This document shows, piece by piece, positions 1 to 8,066 of a stretch of DNA of 64,000 bases. The notes beneath the pieces are model-generated. The model had not been told where the DNA came from and ran no database searches. It worked only from the letters and a program-made list of their open reading frames with translations. Numbering within the stretch: position 1 is the stretch's first letter; each line of letters starts with the position of its first letter. The position numbers and the translations under genes were made by a program. The DNA comes from Arenibacter sp. P308M17 (GTDB lineage Bacteria; Bacteroidota; Bacteroidia; Flavobacteriales; Flavobacteriaceae), in assembly GCF_003426735.1 (NCBI RefSeq), contig NZ_QVON01000004.1:248001-312000 (forward strand), written 5' to 3'.

Positions 1-23
1 TTAAAAACAATAAAACTAATCAG

Positions 24-170
24 ATGAAAGGTATGGAATATTTAAGGGAATTATTGGTGGGGAAAAGTGATGGGATCGAGGTTCCAATGACACTAAAATT
101 ATTATTGATCTTGGTCTTCCTATGCTTTTTCCTGGCCTTGTTCTCCATTTTGTTATACACTTTTGAATAA
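24..170 (+). CDS. Small single-pass membrane protein, 48 aa (putative)
   Basis: An ATG-to-TAA frame of 48 codons is open here. About 22 N-terminal polar residues are followed by a strongly hydrophobic stretch (residues 23-45, rich in L, F, I and V) and a short tail, which suggests a one-helix inner-membrane protein. The upstream bases are A-rich, as at many Bacteroidota starts, with no Shine-Dalgarno. It begins only 23 bases into the window, so it may be the last gene of an upstream operon. The function is unknown. It could be a chance frame; the membrane segment is the main argument for it. Confidence 0.35.
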   Translation: MKGMEYLRELLVGKSDGIEVPMTLKLLLILVFLCFFLALFSILLYTFE

Positions 171-343
171 CATGGCATTGTTGCAGAATCATGGGATTCC
201 GCAACCCTGAATACTGTACTGTTTTTTTTGATGGTTTGTAGGGATCAATCCCTAAAGCTGTGTGTACAAAAAGATAGAATTTGCTATCCAAATACATGCT
301 CTGTTCATTTTTTGCATCGCCAAAAAAACGACCAGGGCCGAAG

Positions 344-368
344 AACCAAGGTACAGTGTACCTTGGTT
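344..368. repeat. 25-bp palindrome with 12-bp arms
   Basis: The arms AACCAAGGTACA and TGTACCTTGGTT match perfectly around a single central G. It could be an operator for a dimeric regulator or a hairpin. No gene starts within 500 bases downstream on the plus strand, and no T-tract follows. Confidence 0.6.
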
Positions 369-465
369 AGAGGAGCCAGCTATGGCCTGGGCTAGGCTGA
401 TTTTATATTCCTTTTGAAAATTGTCTGCAAGGCCCGATGCTGGGTTCATCTTCTTCCGTAGTGGA

Positions 466-552
466 GATGGCATGGCCGTAGAGAATTATTGAAGCCTTGG
501 AAATAATTTAGGCCATGGCATCGGTCCTTAAAATCCAGAGATTTTAGGGACC
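466..552. repeat. Two adjacent hairpins
   Basis: GATGGCATGGCC (466-477) pairs with GGCCATGGCATC (511-522) with one mismatch. It is followed immediately by GGTCCTTAAAATC (523-535) pairing with GATTTTAGGGACC (540-552) with one G-U and a 4-base loop. The tandem arrangement suggests a structured RNA or the remnant of an inverted-repeat element. There is no T-tract, so it is not a typical intrinsic terminator. Confidence 0.5.
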
Positions 553-918
553 ACATAGTGAAGAAGGGTCTTTTCTCCTGCCCGACGGCAAGGCGGGTTT
601 GTTTCGTTTTATTCATTGCCCCTCTATTTTGGAAAAAGGTATTCATGAACCTCCTGCGTCGGTTTCTTTGGACAAGCAAAGAAAATGAAAAATGATTTAA
701 ATATAAATTTCAATCGATTCTTTCCATGAATTAAAATGAAGGCAATTTATTGTAATTACAATTTTTGCCTGAACACAACGAATAGACATTATTCTTTTAT
801 TATTTTCCCACTTGAACAATCTAAGCCTGACAGATTTTTTTTATTGGTCCAAGAATAAAATTGATCTTAAAATAAATTATGGATTTTATCCAATATATTG
901 GAAATATTCCATAATTTA

Positions 919-941
919 GCATACCTTTTTTTTAGGTATGC
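919..941. promoter_or_regulatory. Inverted repeat at the dinB start
   Basis: GCATACCT (919-926) and AGGTATGC (934-941) are perfect inverted arms separated by seven T, ending one base before the dinB ATG. In DNA this could be an operator, for example for an SOS-type repressor. In RNA it would place a hairpin against the start codon. Which of these applies is inference. Confidence 0.5.
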
Positions 942-942
942 C

Positions 943-2157
943 ATGAACAAAACAATACTTCATTTGGATTTGGATACCTTTTTTGTATCCGTAGAGCGAC
1001 TTCAGGACCGTAAATTGGAGCATAGGCCCATACTTGTTGGCGGGGTTGGCAACAGAGGGGTGGTAGCCGCATGTAGCTACGAGACCAGAGGTTTTGGGGT
1101 ACATTCCGGCATGCCCATGAAAATGGCCAAAGAACTCTGTCCGGAGGCCTTTGTCATAAAAGGGAATGCGGGAACCTACAGCAAACATTCGGATATAGTG
1201 GCCGATATTATCAAGGAGCAGGTACCGGTCTTCGAAAAATCGAGCATAGATGAATTTTATGCAGATCTTACGGGAATGGACCGTTTTTATGGTTGCCATC
1301 AATTCTCCACCGAACTGCGCCATAAAATTATCAAGGAAACCGGACTTCCCCTTTCCTTTGGCCTATCGGTAAACAAGGTAGTATCCAAAGTAGCTACCAA
1401 TGAGGCCAAACCCAACAATCAACTAAAAATAGAAATAGGCCAGGAAAAATCTTTTTTGGCGCCCTTATCCATTAAAAAAATACCAATGGTAGGTGACAAG
1501 ACCTATCAGACCCTCCGCAATTTGGGATTGCGTCAAATAAAGACCATCCAAGAAATGCCCATGGAAATGATGCAACGGGTATTGGGCGCCAATGGGGGCG
1601 TAATATGGAAACGGGCCAATGGTATAGACAACACCCCTGTTATTCCTTTTTCCGAACGCAAATCCATTTCCACCGAACGTACTTTTGATAGGGACACCAT
1701 AGATGTGGTTAAATTAAGGGGAATCCTTATAGCTATGACCGAGAATCTGGCCTATCAGTTGCGAAGGGGAAAAAAACTTACGGCCTGCATTGCCGTTAAG
1801 ATCCGCTATTCGGATTTTAACACCTATTCCAAACAATTGAAGATTCCGTACACCAGTGCGGACCATATCCTGATTCCCCAAATTTTGGACCTTTTCAATA
1901 CATTGTACAACAAAAGGTTGTTGATCAGGCTTATCGGTATTCGTTTCAGCCATCTGGTACATGGCAATTACCAGATAGATCTATTTGATGATACCGAAGA
2001 AATACTAAACCTGTACAACGCCCTGGACAGGATTAGGGAACGCTATGGGGACAAAAGCGTTATAAGGGCCTCCGGCATGGATGCCAAGACCATTGGCAGA
2101 ATGCACAATCCGTTCAACGGGCAGCCCCCTATTGTATTGGCACATCGGAAACAGTGA
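943..2157 (+). CDS. dinB: DNA polymerase IV (Y-family translesion polymerase)
   Basis: This 404-aa protein opens with LHLDLDTFFVSVE, the first catalytic motif of Y-family polymerases, and carries SIDEFYADLTG with the second acidic pair near residue 105. Helix-hairpin-helix and little-finger regions follow (roughly residues 160-350). It copies past damaged template bases with low fidelity. The frame is open upstream to 898, but ATG 943 is chosen because the family conservation starts within five residues of it. It is slightly longer than E. coli Pol IV, with a C-terminal extension. It stands alone, and the inverted repeat directly before the start suggests damage-dependent control. Confidence 0.93.
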   Translation: MNKTILHLDLDTFFVSVERLQDRKLEHRPILVGGVGNRGVVAACSYETRGFGVHSGMPMKMAKELCPEAFVIKGNAGTYSKHSDIVADIIKEQVPVFEKSSIDEFYADLTGMDRFYGCHQFSTELRHKIIKETGLPLSFGLSVNKVVSKVATNEAKPNNQLKIEIGQEKSFLAPLSIKKIPMVGDKTYQTLRNLGLRQIKTIQEMPMEMMQRVLGANGGVIWKRANGIDNTPVIPFSERKSISTERTFDRDTIDVVKLRGILIAMTENLAYQLRRGKKLTACIAVKIRYSDFNTYSKQLKIPYTSADHILIPQILDLFNTLYNKRLLIRLIGIRFSHLVHGNYQIDLFDDTEEILNLYNALDRIRERYGDKSVIRASGMDAKTIGRMHNPFNGQPPIVLAHRKQ

Positions 2158-2745
2158 GGCTGTATCCAAAGTTCAAAGTTGGAAAGTTCAAAGTTCAGGT
2201 TTTAAAAAAAGAACCAAGAATCTGGAGACTGGAGACTGGAAGAGATTCCAATGAACAATTAGCAGTGAGCAGTGGGCAGTAATCAGTATTGAGAAGTGAG
2301 AATTGAGTAGTGAGAGAAAAAGAACCTAGAATCTGGAATCTGGATACTAGAGATTAGAAGAGATTACAGTAATCAGTAGTGGGTGGGCAGTTTTGAGTAG
2401 TGGGAATGAGCAGTGGGAAAAGAGAATCTGGAATCTAGAGCCTAGAAACTAGATGTTCAAAGTAGTTCCGTCATTGCGAGTTTCGCTGCCGACAGGTAGG
2501 CGAAACACGGCAATCTGCCAATTGGAGTGTTAACATCCTTGTGGGCAGTCTGTTTTCAGTAGTGGGAATGAGCAGTGGGAAAAGAGAACCTAGAATCTAG
2601 AACCAAGATAGAAGAGATTACAGTAAATTAGCAATGAACCGTTAACAACCTAGAAGTTCTAATCAATTGCCTAATGAATACAAGCTACTGGCTACTGGCT
2701 CTTGGCTCTTGAATCTTGGCTCTTGGCTCTTGGCTCTTTAATAGC
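2158..2745. repeat. Intergenic arrays of degenerate 7-bp tandem repeats
   Basis: Almost the whole gap between dinB and queE reads as heptamer units. It holds GTTCAAA/GTTGGAA types near 2170-2200, GAGACTG types near 2220-2245, GCAGTGR/TGAGAAT types near 2262-2320, GAATCTG/GAATCTA types near 2325-2370 and again near 2425-2455, and CTCTTGG units at 2685-2740. A self-complementary GC-rich unit lies around 2485-2510. No gene is visible. Confidence 0.7.
2685..2740. repeat. Eight-unit heptamer array (CTACTGG/CTCTTGG)
   Basis: Eight consecutive 7-bp units occur here: two CTACTGG, then CTCTTGG variants with single-base changes, ending 5 bases from the queE stop codon. It is the cleanest heptamer array in the window and is likely to vary in copy number by slippage. 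Confidence 0.8.
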
Positions 2746-3378
2746 CTACGGTATATTCAAATACTTATGGGTCTGGAGCGAGACTTTCCATTTGGGATTT
2801 TGCATCACATACTCCACGATCATTGGGACCACCTTGTCCCTAACGCTCCATTCCGGCTGCAGGTACAAAATACAATCCTTATTGGTCTTGGCCGCCTGTT
2901 CCTCGGCAAAGATAAAGTCGTGCTTATTGTACACTATCATCTTTAGTTCGTGCGCCCTGTCATAGATAATGCCCTCGGGCAACTTGTTCTTTTTGGGGGA
3001 AAGGCAGATCCAATCCCAGGTTCCGGAAAGCGGATAGGCTCCGGAAGTCTCTATATGGGTCTTCAGGTTTTTGGCCTTTAGGGCTTCCGTTAAGGGGCCC
3101 ATATCCCAGGTAAGGGGTTCTCCCCCTGTAATGACAATGGTATCGGAATATTTGGCCGCATTGGTCACAATATGGGCTATCCCTGTTGGTGGGTGGGTTT
3201 CTGCATTCCAACTTTCCTTCACATCGCACCAATGGCAGCCCACGTCGCAACCGCCCACACGAATAAAATAAGCCGCGGTCCCCTTGTGGAAACCTTCGCC
3301 CTGAATGGTGTAAAACTCCTCCATTAGAGGCAGCATCTGGCCCTGATCTACCAAGGCTAAAACATCTTCTTTTACCAT
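2746..3378 (-). CDS. queE: 7-carboxy-7-deazaguanine synthase (radical SAM)
   Basis: The 210-aa protein carries the radical SAM cluster motif C-x3-C-x2-C (CDVGCHWC, residues 44-51), preceded by FYTIQGEG and followed by a TGGEPL segment that fits SAM binding. QueE converts 6-carboxytetrahydropterin to 7-carboxy-7-deazaguanine in the queuosine/preQ0 pathway. The frame is open to 3411, but the ATG at 3378 puts FYTIQGEG in the usual position and lies 4 bases after a TAnnTTTG box, so the mRNA may be nearly leaderless. No other que gene is in the window. Confidence 0.9.
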   Translation of the reverse strand: MVKEDVLALVDQGQMLPLMEEFYTIQGEGFHKGTAAYFIRVGGCDVGCHWCDVKESWNAETHPPTGIAHIVTNAAKYSDTIVITGGEPLTWDMGPLTEALKAKNLKTHIETSGAYPLSGTWDWICLSPKKNKLPEGIIYDRAHELKMIVYNKHDFIFAEEQAAKTNKDCILYLQPEWSVRDKVVPMIVEYVMQNPKWKVSLQTHKYLNIP

Positions 3379-3794
3379 GCCGCAAAGATAGAAAATACCC
3401 CGCTCCAGCACTACTAATTAAGGAAAAGATATTTTGGGAGGCCCTAAACCATGATTTTTTAAATAAAATTGTAAAAAAAATATTTTGCCTCACCCGGGAC
3501 CGCCGAAAAGGCAGTCCCGACCCTGACTACCGGCATGGGCGGATGGGAAGCCTTGGACTTAGGGGTCGGGAAACATTTAGGCCCAACTTTTATAACTACT
3601 GGTAGAAGGGGATTAATAACCTTTTACTACAAGAAAAGCTGATTATGATAAACCATACGGACCTCTTTTTACTATCTAAACAAAAACGGACCAATTAAGG
3701 AAACCAACATAATGTAAATTGAAAAATAAGATAAACGAAATTTTTGGGCTATTTTAGTTTACTTAAAAACTAACAATTTGTTACACTTTTATGT
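3379..3794. other. Intergenic region with dispersed repeat
   Basis: No gene is seen. The segment at about 3487-3545 is a copy of a repeat also found at about 25091-25145 (shared core GCAGTCCCGACCCTG, then CTACCGGCA). From about 3600 onward the base composition becomes AT-rich, marking the left edge of the Nudix/helicase island. Confidence 0.5.
3383..3390 (-). promoter_or_regulatory. Candidate -7 box of queE (TATCTTTG)
   Basis: TATCTTTG matches the Bacteroidota -7 consensus TAnnTTTG on the minus strand. It ends 4 bases before the queE ATG, which predicts a transcript starting at or very near the start codon. No good -33 TTG is seen at the expected distance. Confidence 0.4.
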
Positions 3795-4182
3795 ATGAAT
3801 AAAATCATTGTAACCTGTGCAATTATTGAAAGTGAAAATCAAGTGCTTGTGGTTCAAAGAAGTGAAAACATGAAATTGCCCTTAAAATGGGAATTTCCAG
3901 GTGGGAAAATCGAAAAAGGAGAATCTGAACAAGATTGTTTAATACGAGAAATTAGGGAAGAATTAAATATTGAAATTGAACTAATGAAAAGGTTAACTCC
4001 TTCACCCCTTTTTTTATCCGAACATATTTATCGAATTGATTCCATTCATTGCTAAACAAGTTGGAGGTAGATTAAAATTAAAAGAACATGCCGATTTCAA
4101 ATATCTTGATAAAAGTAAATTATTAAACTTAGATTGGGCTGAAGCTGATGTTCCTATTGCAATAGAGTATTTAGCATTATGA
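3795..4182 (+). pseudogene. Nudix (MutT-like) hydrolase, frameshifted at a T7 run
   Basis: The first frame encodes 86 aa with a complete Nudix box (GGKIEKGESEQDCLIREIRE with the downstream EEL; residues about 36-57) and runs to a stop at 4053-4055. Removing one T from the seven-T run at 4009-4015 restores a frame that continues PNIFIELIPFIAKQ, then GGRLKL, EHADFKYL and NLDWAEADVPI to a TGA at 4180-4182. This is exactly the C-terminal half expected for a MutT-type (d)NTP pyrophosphohydrolase of about 128 aa. The restored frame overlaps the helicase start by four bases (ATGA), so the two genes were or are translationally coupled. The cause may be mutation, sequencing error or slippage. Confidence 0.8.
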
Positions 4183-7100
4183 AGGAAGGAATTTACGAAG
4201 AATTAGTTACGCAATTGGTTTCTCAAAAACTTGGGGATATTGATAAAAATGTTTTTTACATCAACAAATCTCAAATAGATAAAGAGGAAGCATCTTCAAT
4301 ACTATCAAAGCACTTGGCTCAAACTATTAAAAACGCATTGAACATTGTTAGGGGTGAAAATCAAATTGAATTACAAATTGAAATTGCCAACAAAATAATT
4401 TCCTTTTTGAAAGATGAACTCAAAAAAGAAGAATTTGATGATGATTTGATTGCCATTGAAGGCGAAGTTTTAAAAGCAGTATTTTCTAAAGTAGATGCAT
4501 ATTTTTCTGATATCAATTTGCATTTAAAAGAAATAACGCCATATACTCGTTTAACGCACAGCGAATTGTTTACGGGTGGTAATGTTGGAATATCTCTTGA
4601 AAGTGAGTTGAAAAAAGAAATTTTATCATCGGACAAAATAGACCTTTTGGTTTCATTCATAAAATTTAAAGGAATAATAATTCTTGAAAGAGAATTTGAA
4701 GAATTTACGAGAAAAGGAGGTCAGCTAAGAGTAATCACTACTACATACATGGGTGCGTCAGATTATAAAGCAATTCAGTTACTCTCGAAACTGGAAAACA
4801 CTCAAGTCAAAATTTCTTACAACTCTGGAAATGAAAGACTTCATGCCAAAGCATACTTGTTTAAAAGAAACTCGGGATTTGATACAGGTTATATTGGGTC
4901 ATCAAATTTTTCTCGCTCAGCCTTAACAGATGGTTTAGAATGGAATCTTAAGATAACAACAAAAGAGGTTAGACACATTATTGACAAATTTCAAAAGACT
5001 TTTGATTCTTATTGGCAAAGTGATGATTTTGAATTATTTGATGATTCCATACATAAAGAAAAACTAATCCAATCTTTAAATCAGGGCAAATCAGGAAAAA
5101 TATCGGATTTAAATCTATCATTTTTTGATATAAAACCATTCCCATTTCAATCCGAGATTTTAGAAAAATTAGAGGTAGAACGAACTGTTCATGACAGGAA
5201 TAAAAATCTAATTGTAGCTGCCACAGGAACGGGAAAAACAGTAATTTCGGCTTTTGATTATAAGAACTTTAGGGCTTCAAACAAATCAGCCAAACTATTA
5301 TTTCTCGCCCATAGAAAAGAAATACTGTTGCAATCCTTAACAACTTTTAGAGGTATTTTGAGAGATAATAATTTTGGAGAATTATGGGTAGATGGATTGG
5401 TGCCGGATAATTATGAATTTATATTCGCATCTGTCCAAACTATCAATAATCGATTAAAAGACTTTCATTTATCACCCGAATTTTTCGATTTTATCGTTAT
5501 TGATGAATGTCATCACATGACTGCCAATAGCTATCGCGGTATACTCGATTATTTCCAACCCAAAATATTGCTTGGCCTAACTGCAACTCCGGAAAGAATG
5601 GACGGAGGCGATATTCAAGAAGATTTTCAAAATAGAATCGCGGCAGAAATTCGATTGCCCGAAGCTTTAAATAGAAAGCTTTTGTGTCCCTTTCAATATT
5701 TTGGTATAACAGATAGTATAGATCTTACTAATGTTGGCTGGGAAAGAGGACGCTATATTGCTAGTGAATTATCATCTATCTACACTGCAAATGATAGAAG
5801 AGTCAGAGAAATTATAGATACCCTAGAGAAGTACACTAAAGACTTGAATGATGTTCGTGCTATTGGTTTTTGTGTATCAATGGAACACGCCAGGTATATG
5901 GCAGAAAAATTTTGCTTACCTGGTCTTAAAGCCGACTACCTTACTAGTGCAAACAATCAAAATAGAGATAAGATCAGAAACCAATTACTTAGTAAGGATA
6001 TTAATTATCTTTTTGTTGTAGATATTTTTAATGAAGGAATTGACATACCTGAAATAGACACAGTACTTTTTTTAAGACCTACCGAAAGTTTGACCATCTT
6101 TTTGCAACAGCTTGGTAGAGGATTGCGATTAGCTGAAAATAAAGACTGCCTTACTGTTCTAGATTTTGTCGGAAATTCAAGACCAGAATACAATTTTGAA
6201 AATAAGTTTCGTGCTTTAATTGGTAAAACAGCTAGAACGGTAAAAAAAGAAATAGAAGATAATTTTCCTCATTTACCACTCGGATGTTCGATTATCTTAG
6301 AAAAAAAGGCCAAGCAAACTATTTTAGAAAATATTAGTACGGCAACATCAGTCAACAGAAATCAATTAATTCAGAAAATTCAAAATTTTCAGCATCAATC
6401 AACCTTAGCGTTGAATTTGAAAAACTTTGTAAGCTTATATAATATACCCCTGCAAACGATTTATAAACGTGGCGGATGGAAAAGATTATGCCATGACGCA
6501 GGGAAGTTGAATGAATTTACCTCGAACTATGAAAAAGAAATTGTTAGGGCTATTTCTAGTAAATGGTTGTCATGCAGTTCAAATAGCTATTTTCAGTTTG
6601 TATTGAATCTTGCAAAAAAGAACTTTAATGTTAACCTTTCAGATTTCACTGAACTGGAGCGACAAATGCTTTTAATGTTACACTATGACATATGGCAAAC
6701 GGCTGGTGGGTTTGAATCTCTCGAACGAAGCATTAAAGAAGTTGGGAAAAATATAATACTAGTCGAAGAGATAATTGAAGTACTTGAAATTCTTATAGAT
6801 AAAATAGATTTTAAGGAAATAGAAATCACTTTACCATACCAGCAGCCATTAAAAGTTCACGCTCGCTATACAAGAGACCAAATCTTGGCAGCATTTCGTT
6901 TAAGTACTTTCCAGCGAAAGTCACCAAGTCGAGAAGGAGTAGCAGAAAATTCAGAATTAAACACTGAGCTACTATTTATAAATCTTATTAAGTCTGAAGA
7001 AAACTTTTCGCCAACCACCATGTATGATGATTATGCGATCAATGAAACATTATTTCATTGGCAAAGTCAAAATTCAGCTGGACCTGATACACCAAAAGGT

Positions 7101-7319
7101 CTTTCATATATTAAACACAAGAGTGAGAAAAAGAAAATTTTACTATTCGTTCGTGAGAAGAATAAAGATGAATACGGAAACACAATGGGGTATGTATTTG
7201 TAGGTGAAGGAATATTAAAAGATCACTATGGCGCTAAACCCATGAGTATTAAATGGGGATTGAATGAACCTATGCCACACTATTTATGGAAAGATGCTGC
7301 GAAATTGAGAGTTGGGTAG
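4179..7319 (+). CDS. PLD-nuclease / superfamily II helicase / DUF3427 protein
   Basis: The protein has 1046 aa. Residues about 130-270 form a phospholipase-D-like nuclease domain with HAKAYLF (about 222) and GSSNFSRSAL (about 240), one HKD-type site. A superfamily II helicase core follows: ATGTGKT (about 348), DECHH (about 442), TATPER (about 469) and QLGRGLRL (about 650). The C-terminal third resembles DUF3427, ending in a KPMSIKW...LNEPMPHYLWKDA segment. Family members of this build are usually annotated as DEAD/DEAH helicases and are often found with defence genes. The gene is far more AT-rich than its neighbours, suggesting horizontal transfer. Its four-base overlap with the Nudix frame implies one operon. 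DNA or RNA restriction is inferred, not shown. Confidence 0.85.
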   Translation: MKEGIYEELVTQLVSQKLGDIDKNVFYINKSQIDKEEASSILSKHLAQTIKNALNIVRGENQIELQIEIANKIISFLKDELKKEEFDDDLIAIEGEVLKAVFSKVDAYFSDINLHLKEITPYTRLTHSELFTGGNVGISLESELKKEILSSDKIDLLVSFIKFKGIIILEREFEEFTRKGGQLRVITTTYMGASDYKAIQLLSKLENTQVKISYNSGNERLHAKAYLFKRNSGFDTGYIGSSNFSRSALTDGLEWNLKITTKEVRHIIDKFQKTFDSYWQSDDFELFDDSIHKEKLIQSLNQGKSGKISDLNLSFFDIKPFPFQSEILEKLEVERTVHDRNKNLIVAATGTGKTVISAFDYKNFRASNKSAKLLFLAHRKEILLQSLTTFRGILRDNNFGELWVDGLVPDNYEFIFASVQTINNRLKDFHLSPEFFDFIVIDECHHMTANSYRGILDYFQPKILLGLTATPERMDGGDIQEDFQNRIAAEIRLPEALNRKLLCPFQYFGITDSIDLTNVGWERGRYIASELSSIYTANDRRVREIIDTLEKYTKDLNDVRAIGFCVSMEHARYMAEKFCLPGLKADYLTSANNQNRDKIRNQLLSKDINYLFVVDIFNEGIDIPEIDTVLFLRPTESLTIFLQQLGRGLRLAENKDCLTVLDFVGNSRPEYNFENKFRALIGKTARTVKKEIEDNFPHLPLGCSIILEKKAKQTILENISTATSVNRNQLIQKIQNFQHQSTLALNLKNFVSLYNIPLQTIYKRGGWKRLCHDAGKLNEFTSNYEKEIVRAISSKWLSCSSNSYFQFVLNLAKKNFNVNLSDFTELERQMLLMLHYDIWQTAGGFESLERSIKEVGKNIILVEEIIEVLEILIDKIDFKEIEITLPYQQPLKVHARYTRDQILAAFRLSTFQRKSPSREGVAENSELNTELLFINLIKSEENFSPTTMYDDYAINETLFHWQSQNSAGPDTPKGLSYIKHKSEKKKILLFVREKNKDEYGNTMGYVFVGEGILKDHYGAKPMSIKWGLNEPMPHYLWKDAAKLRVG

Positions 7320-7665
7320 CATCTTTTACAATTATTCCAGGTCTTGCACTAGCAGATATTTATGAACAATATGGGGCTAGGATTTTAGAACAAAATGTTC
7401 GTTCATTTCTGCAATTCACAGGTAAAATAAACAAGGGATTCGTAACCTTGTGCGCCTACCTGTCCGTTAGGCAGGCTCGTGCCTCAACACCTTTTCCACG
7501 CTCGTGCCACAACCAATTTTCCTTAAAAACAAAAAGTATCTTGCGTTATTAAAGAAAAAATGTTGAATATAATGCTCTCCTAAAAAGGATAGGACTGAAA
7601 TTATAAAATACACCTAAGTACATGACAAAAATCGTCTTAACAAGGTTTATCGGAAAATCCGTTTT

Positions 7666-7743
7666 ACCCCAAACCCTAAAGCTTGCCTGTCCGGTAGGCA
7701 GGGGAGCCTGATTTTCCTTGATTTCTCCCTTTAGGGTCGGGGT
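7666..7743. repeat. Inverted repeat with nested GC-rich palindrome
   Basis: ACCCCAAACCCTAAAG (7666-7681) pairs imperfectly with CTTTAGGGTCGGGGT (7729-7743). A short self-complementary unit containing GCCTGTCCGGTAGGC sits just inside the left arm. Confidence 0.55.
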
Positions 7744-7947
7744 CAAAAATTGAGGAAAATCTTGCGAAATGGAATTTTGTCATGTACTAAAAAATTACTC
7801 TTATTATTTTTCAATTATTTTTGTTTATGAAATGGGCATAAACAGAATTAGTTTTTTTTGCATACCCGGCGGGAACACAGCGATTGATGTATGCAAAAAA
7901 ATTATTACTCTCATATTCAAAATAAAATATAAATAGATGAAACCGAC

Positions 7948-7996
7948 ATGTTTAAAATAATCATTAAACACACTGCGAAATGATTATTTTAAACAT
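7948..7996. repeat. Perfect 16-bp inverted repeat
   Basis: ATGTTTAAAATAATCA (7948-7963) is exactly complementary to 7981-7996 with a 17-base spacer. It lies about 70 bases upstream of the DUF502 gene. It could be an operator or a strong AT-rich hairpin. Confidence 0.7.
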
Positions 7997-8000
7997 CAAA

Positions 8001-8041
8001 GGTTACACCCGCCAGAATGACTTTGTCGGGCTGGTGTGACC
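8001..8041 (+). repeat. Dispersed repeat CCCGCCAGAATGA...TCGGGCTGG, copy 1
   Basis: This unit recurs on the opposite strand at 39431-39466 and in an interrupted form at 39489-39551. Here it lies in the leader of the DUF502 gene, ending 25 bases before its ATG. Confidence 0.6.
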
Positions 8042-8066
8042 ATTGTGAAACAATAAATATAAACAC

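Larger units (their letters stand above)
171..942. other. Non-coding stretch rich in stem-loops
   Basis: About 770 bases hold no convincing gene; the open frames on the minus strand look like chance. The stretch contains a 25-bp near-perfect palindrome (344-368), two adjacent hairpins (466-552) and a GC-rich self-complementary unit around 577-600 of the type scattered through the window. The last 250 bases are AT-rich and probably hold the dinB promoter, but no clear TTTG/TAnnTTTG pair was identified. Confidence 0.5.
7320..8066. other. Repeat-rich intergenic region at the right edge of the AT-rich island
   Basis: No gene is convincing; the open frames here are short and unlike anything known. 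Features include GC-rich self-complementary units (about 7452-7475 and 7683-7705), an inverted repeat at 7666-7743, a perfect 16-bp inverted repeat at 7948-7996, and a dispersed repeat at 8001-8041 lying just before the next start codon. Confidence 0.5.

Noticed and set aside
2158-2745. Possible CRISPR array
   Set aside because: The units are 7 bp, degenerate and without unique spacers; no cas genes in the window.
7286-7552. 88-codon frame after the helicase gene
   Set aside because: It starts inside the helicase gene and runs through a repeat block; no family-like features.
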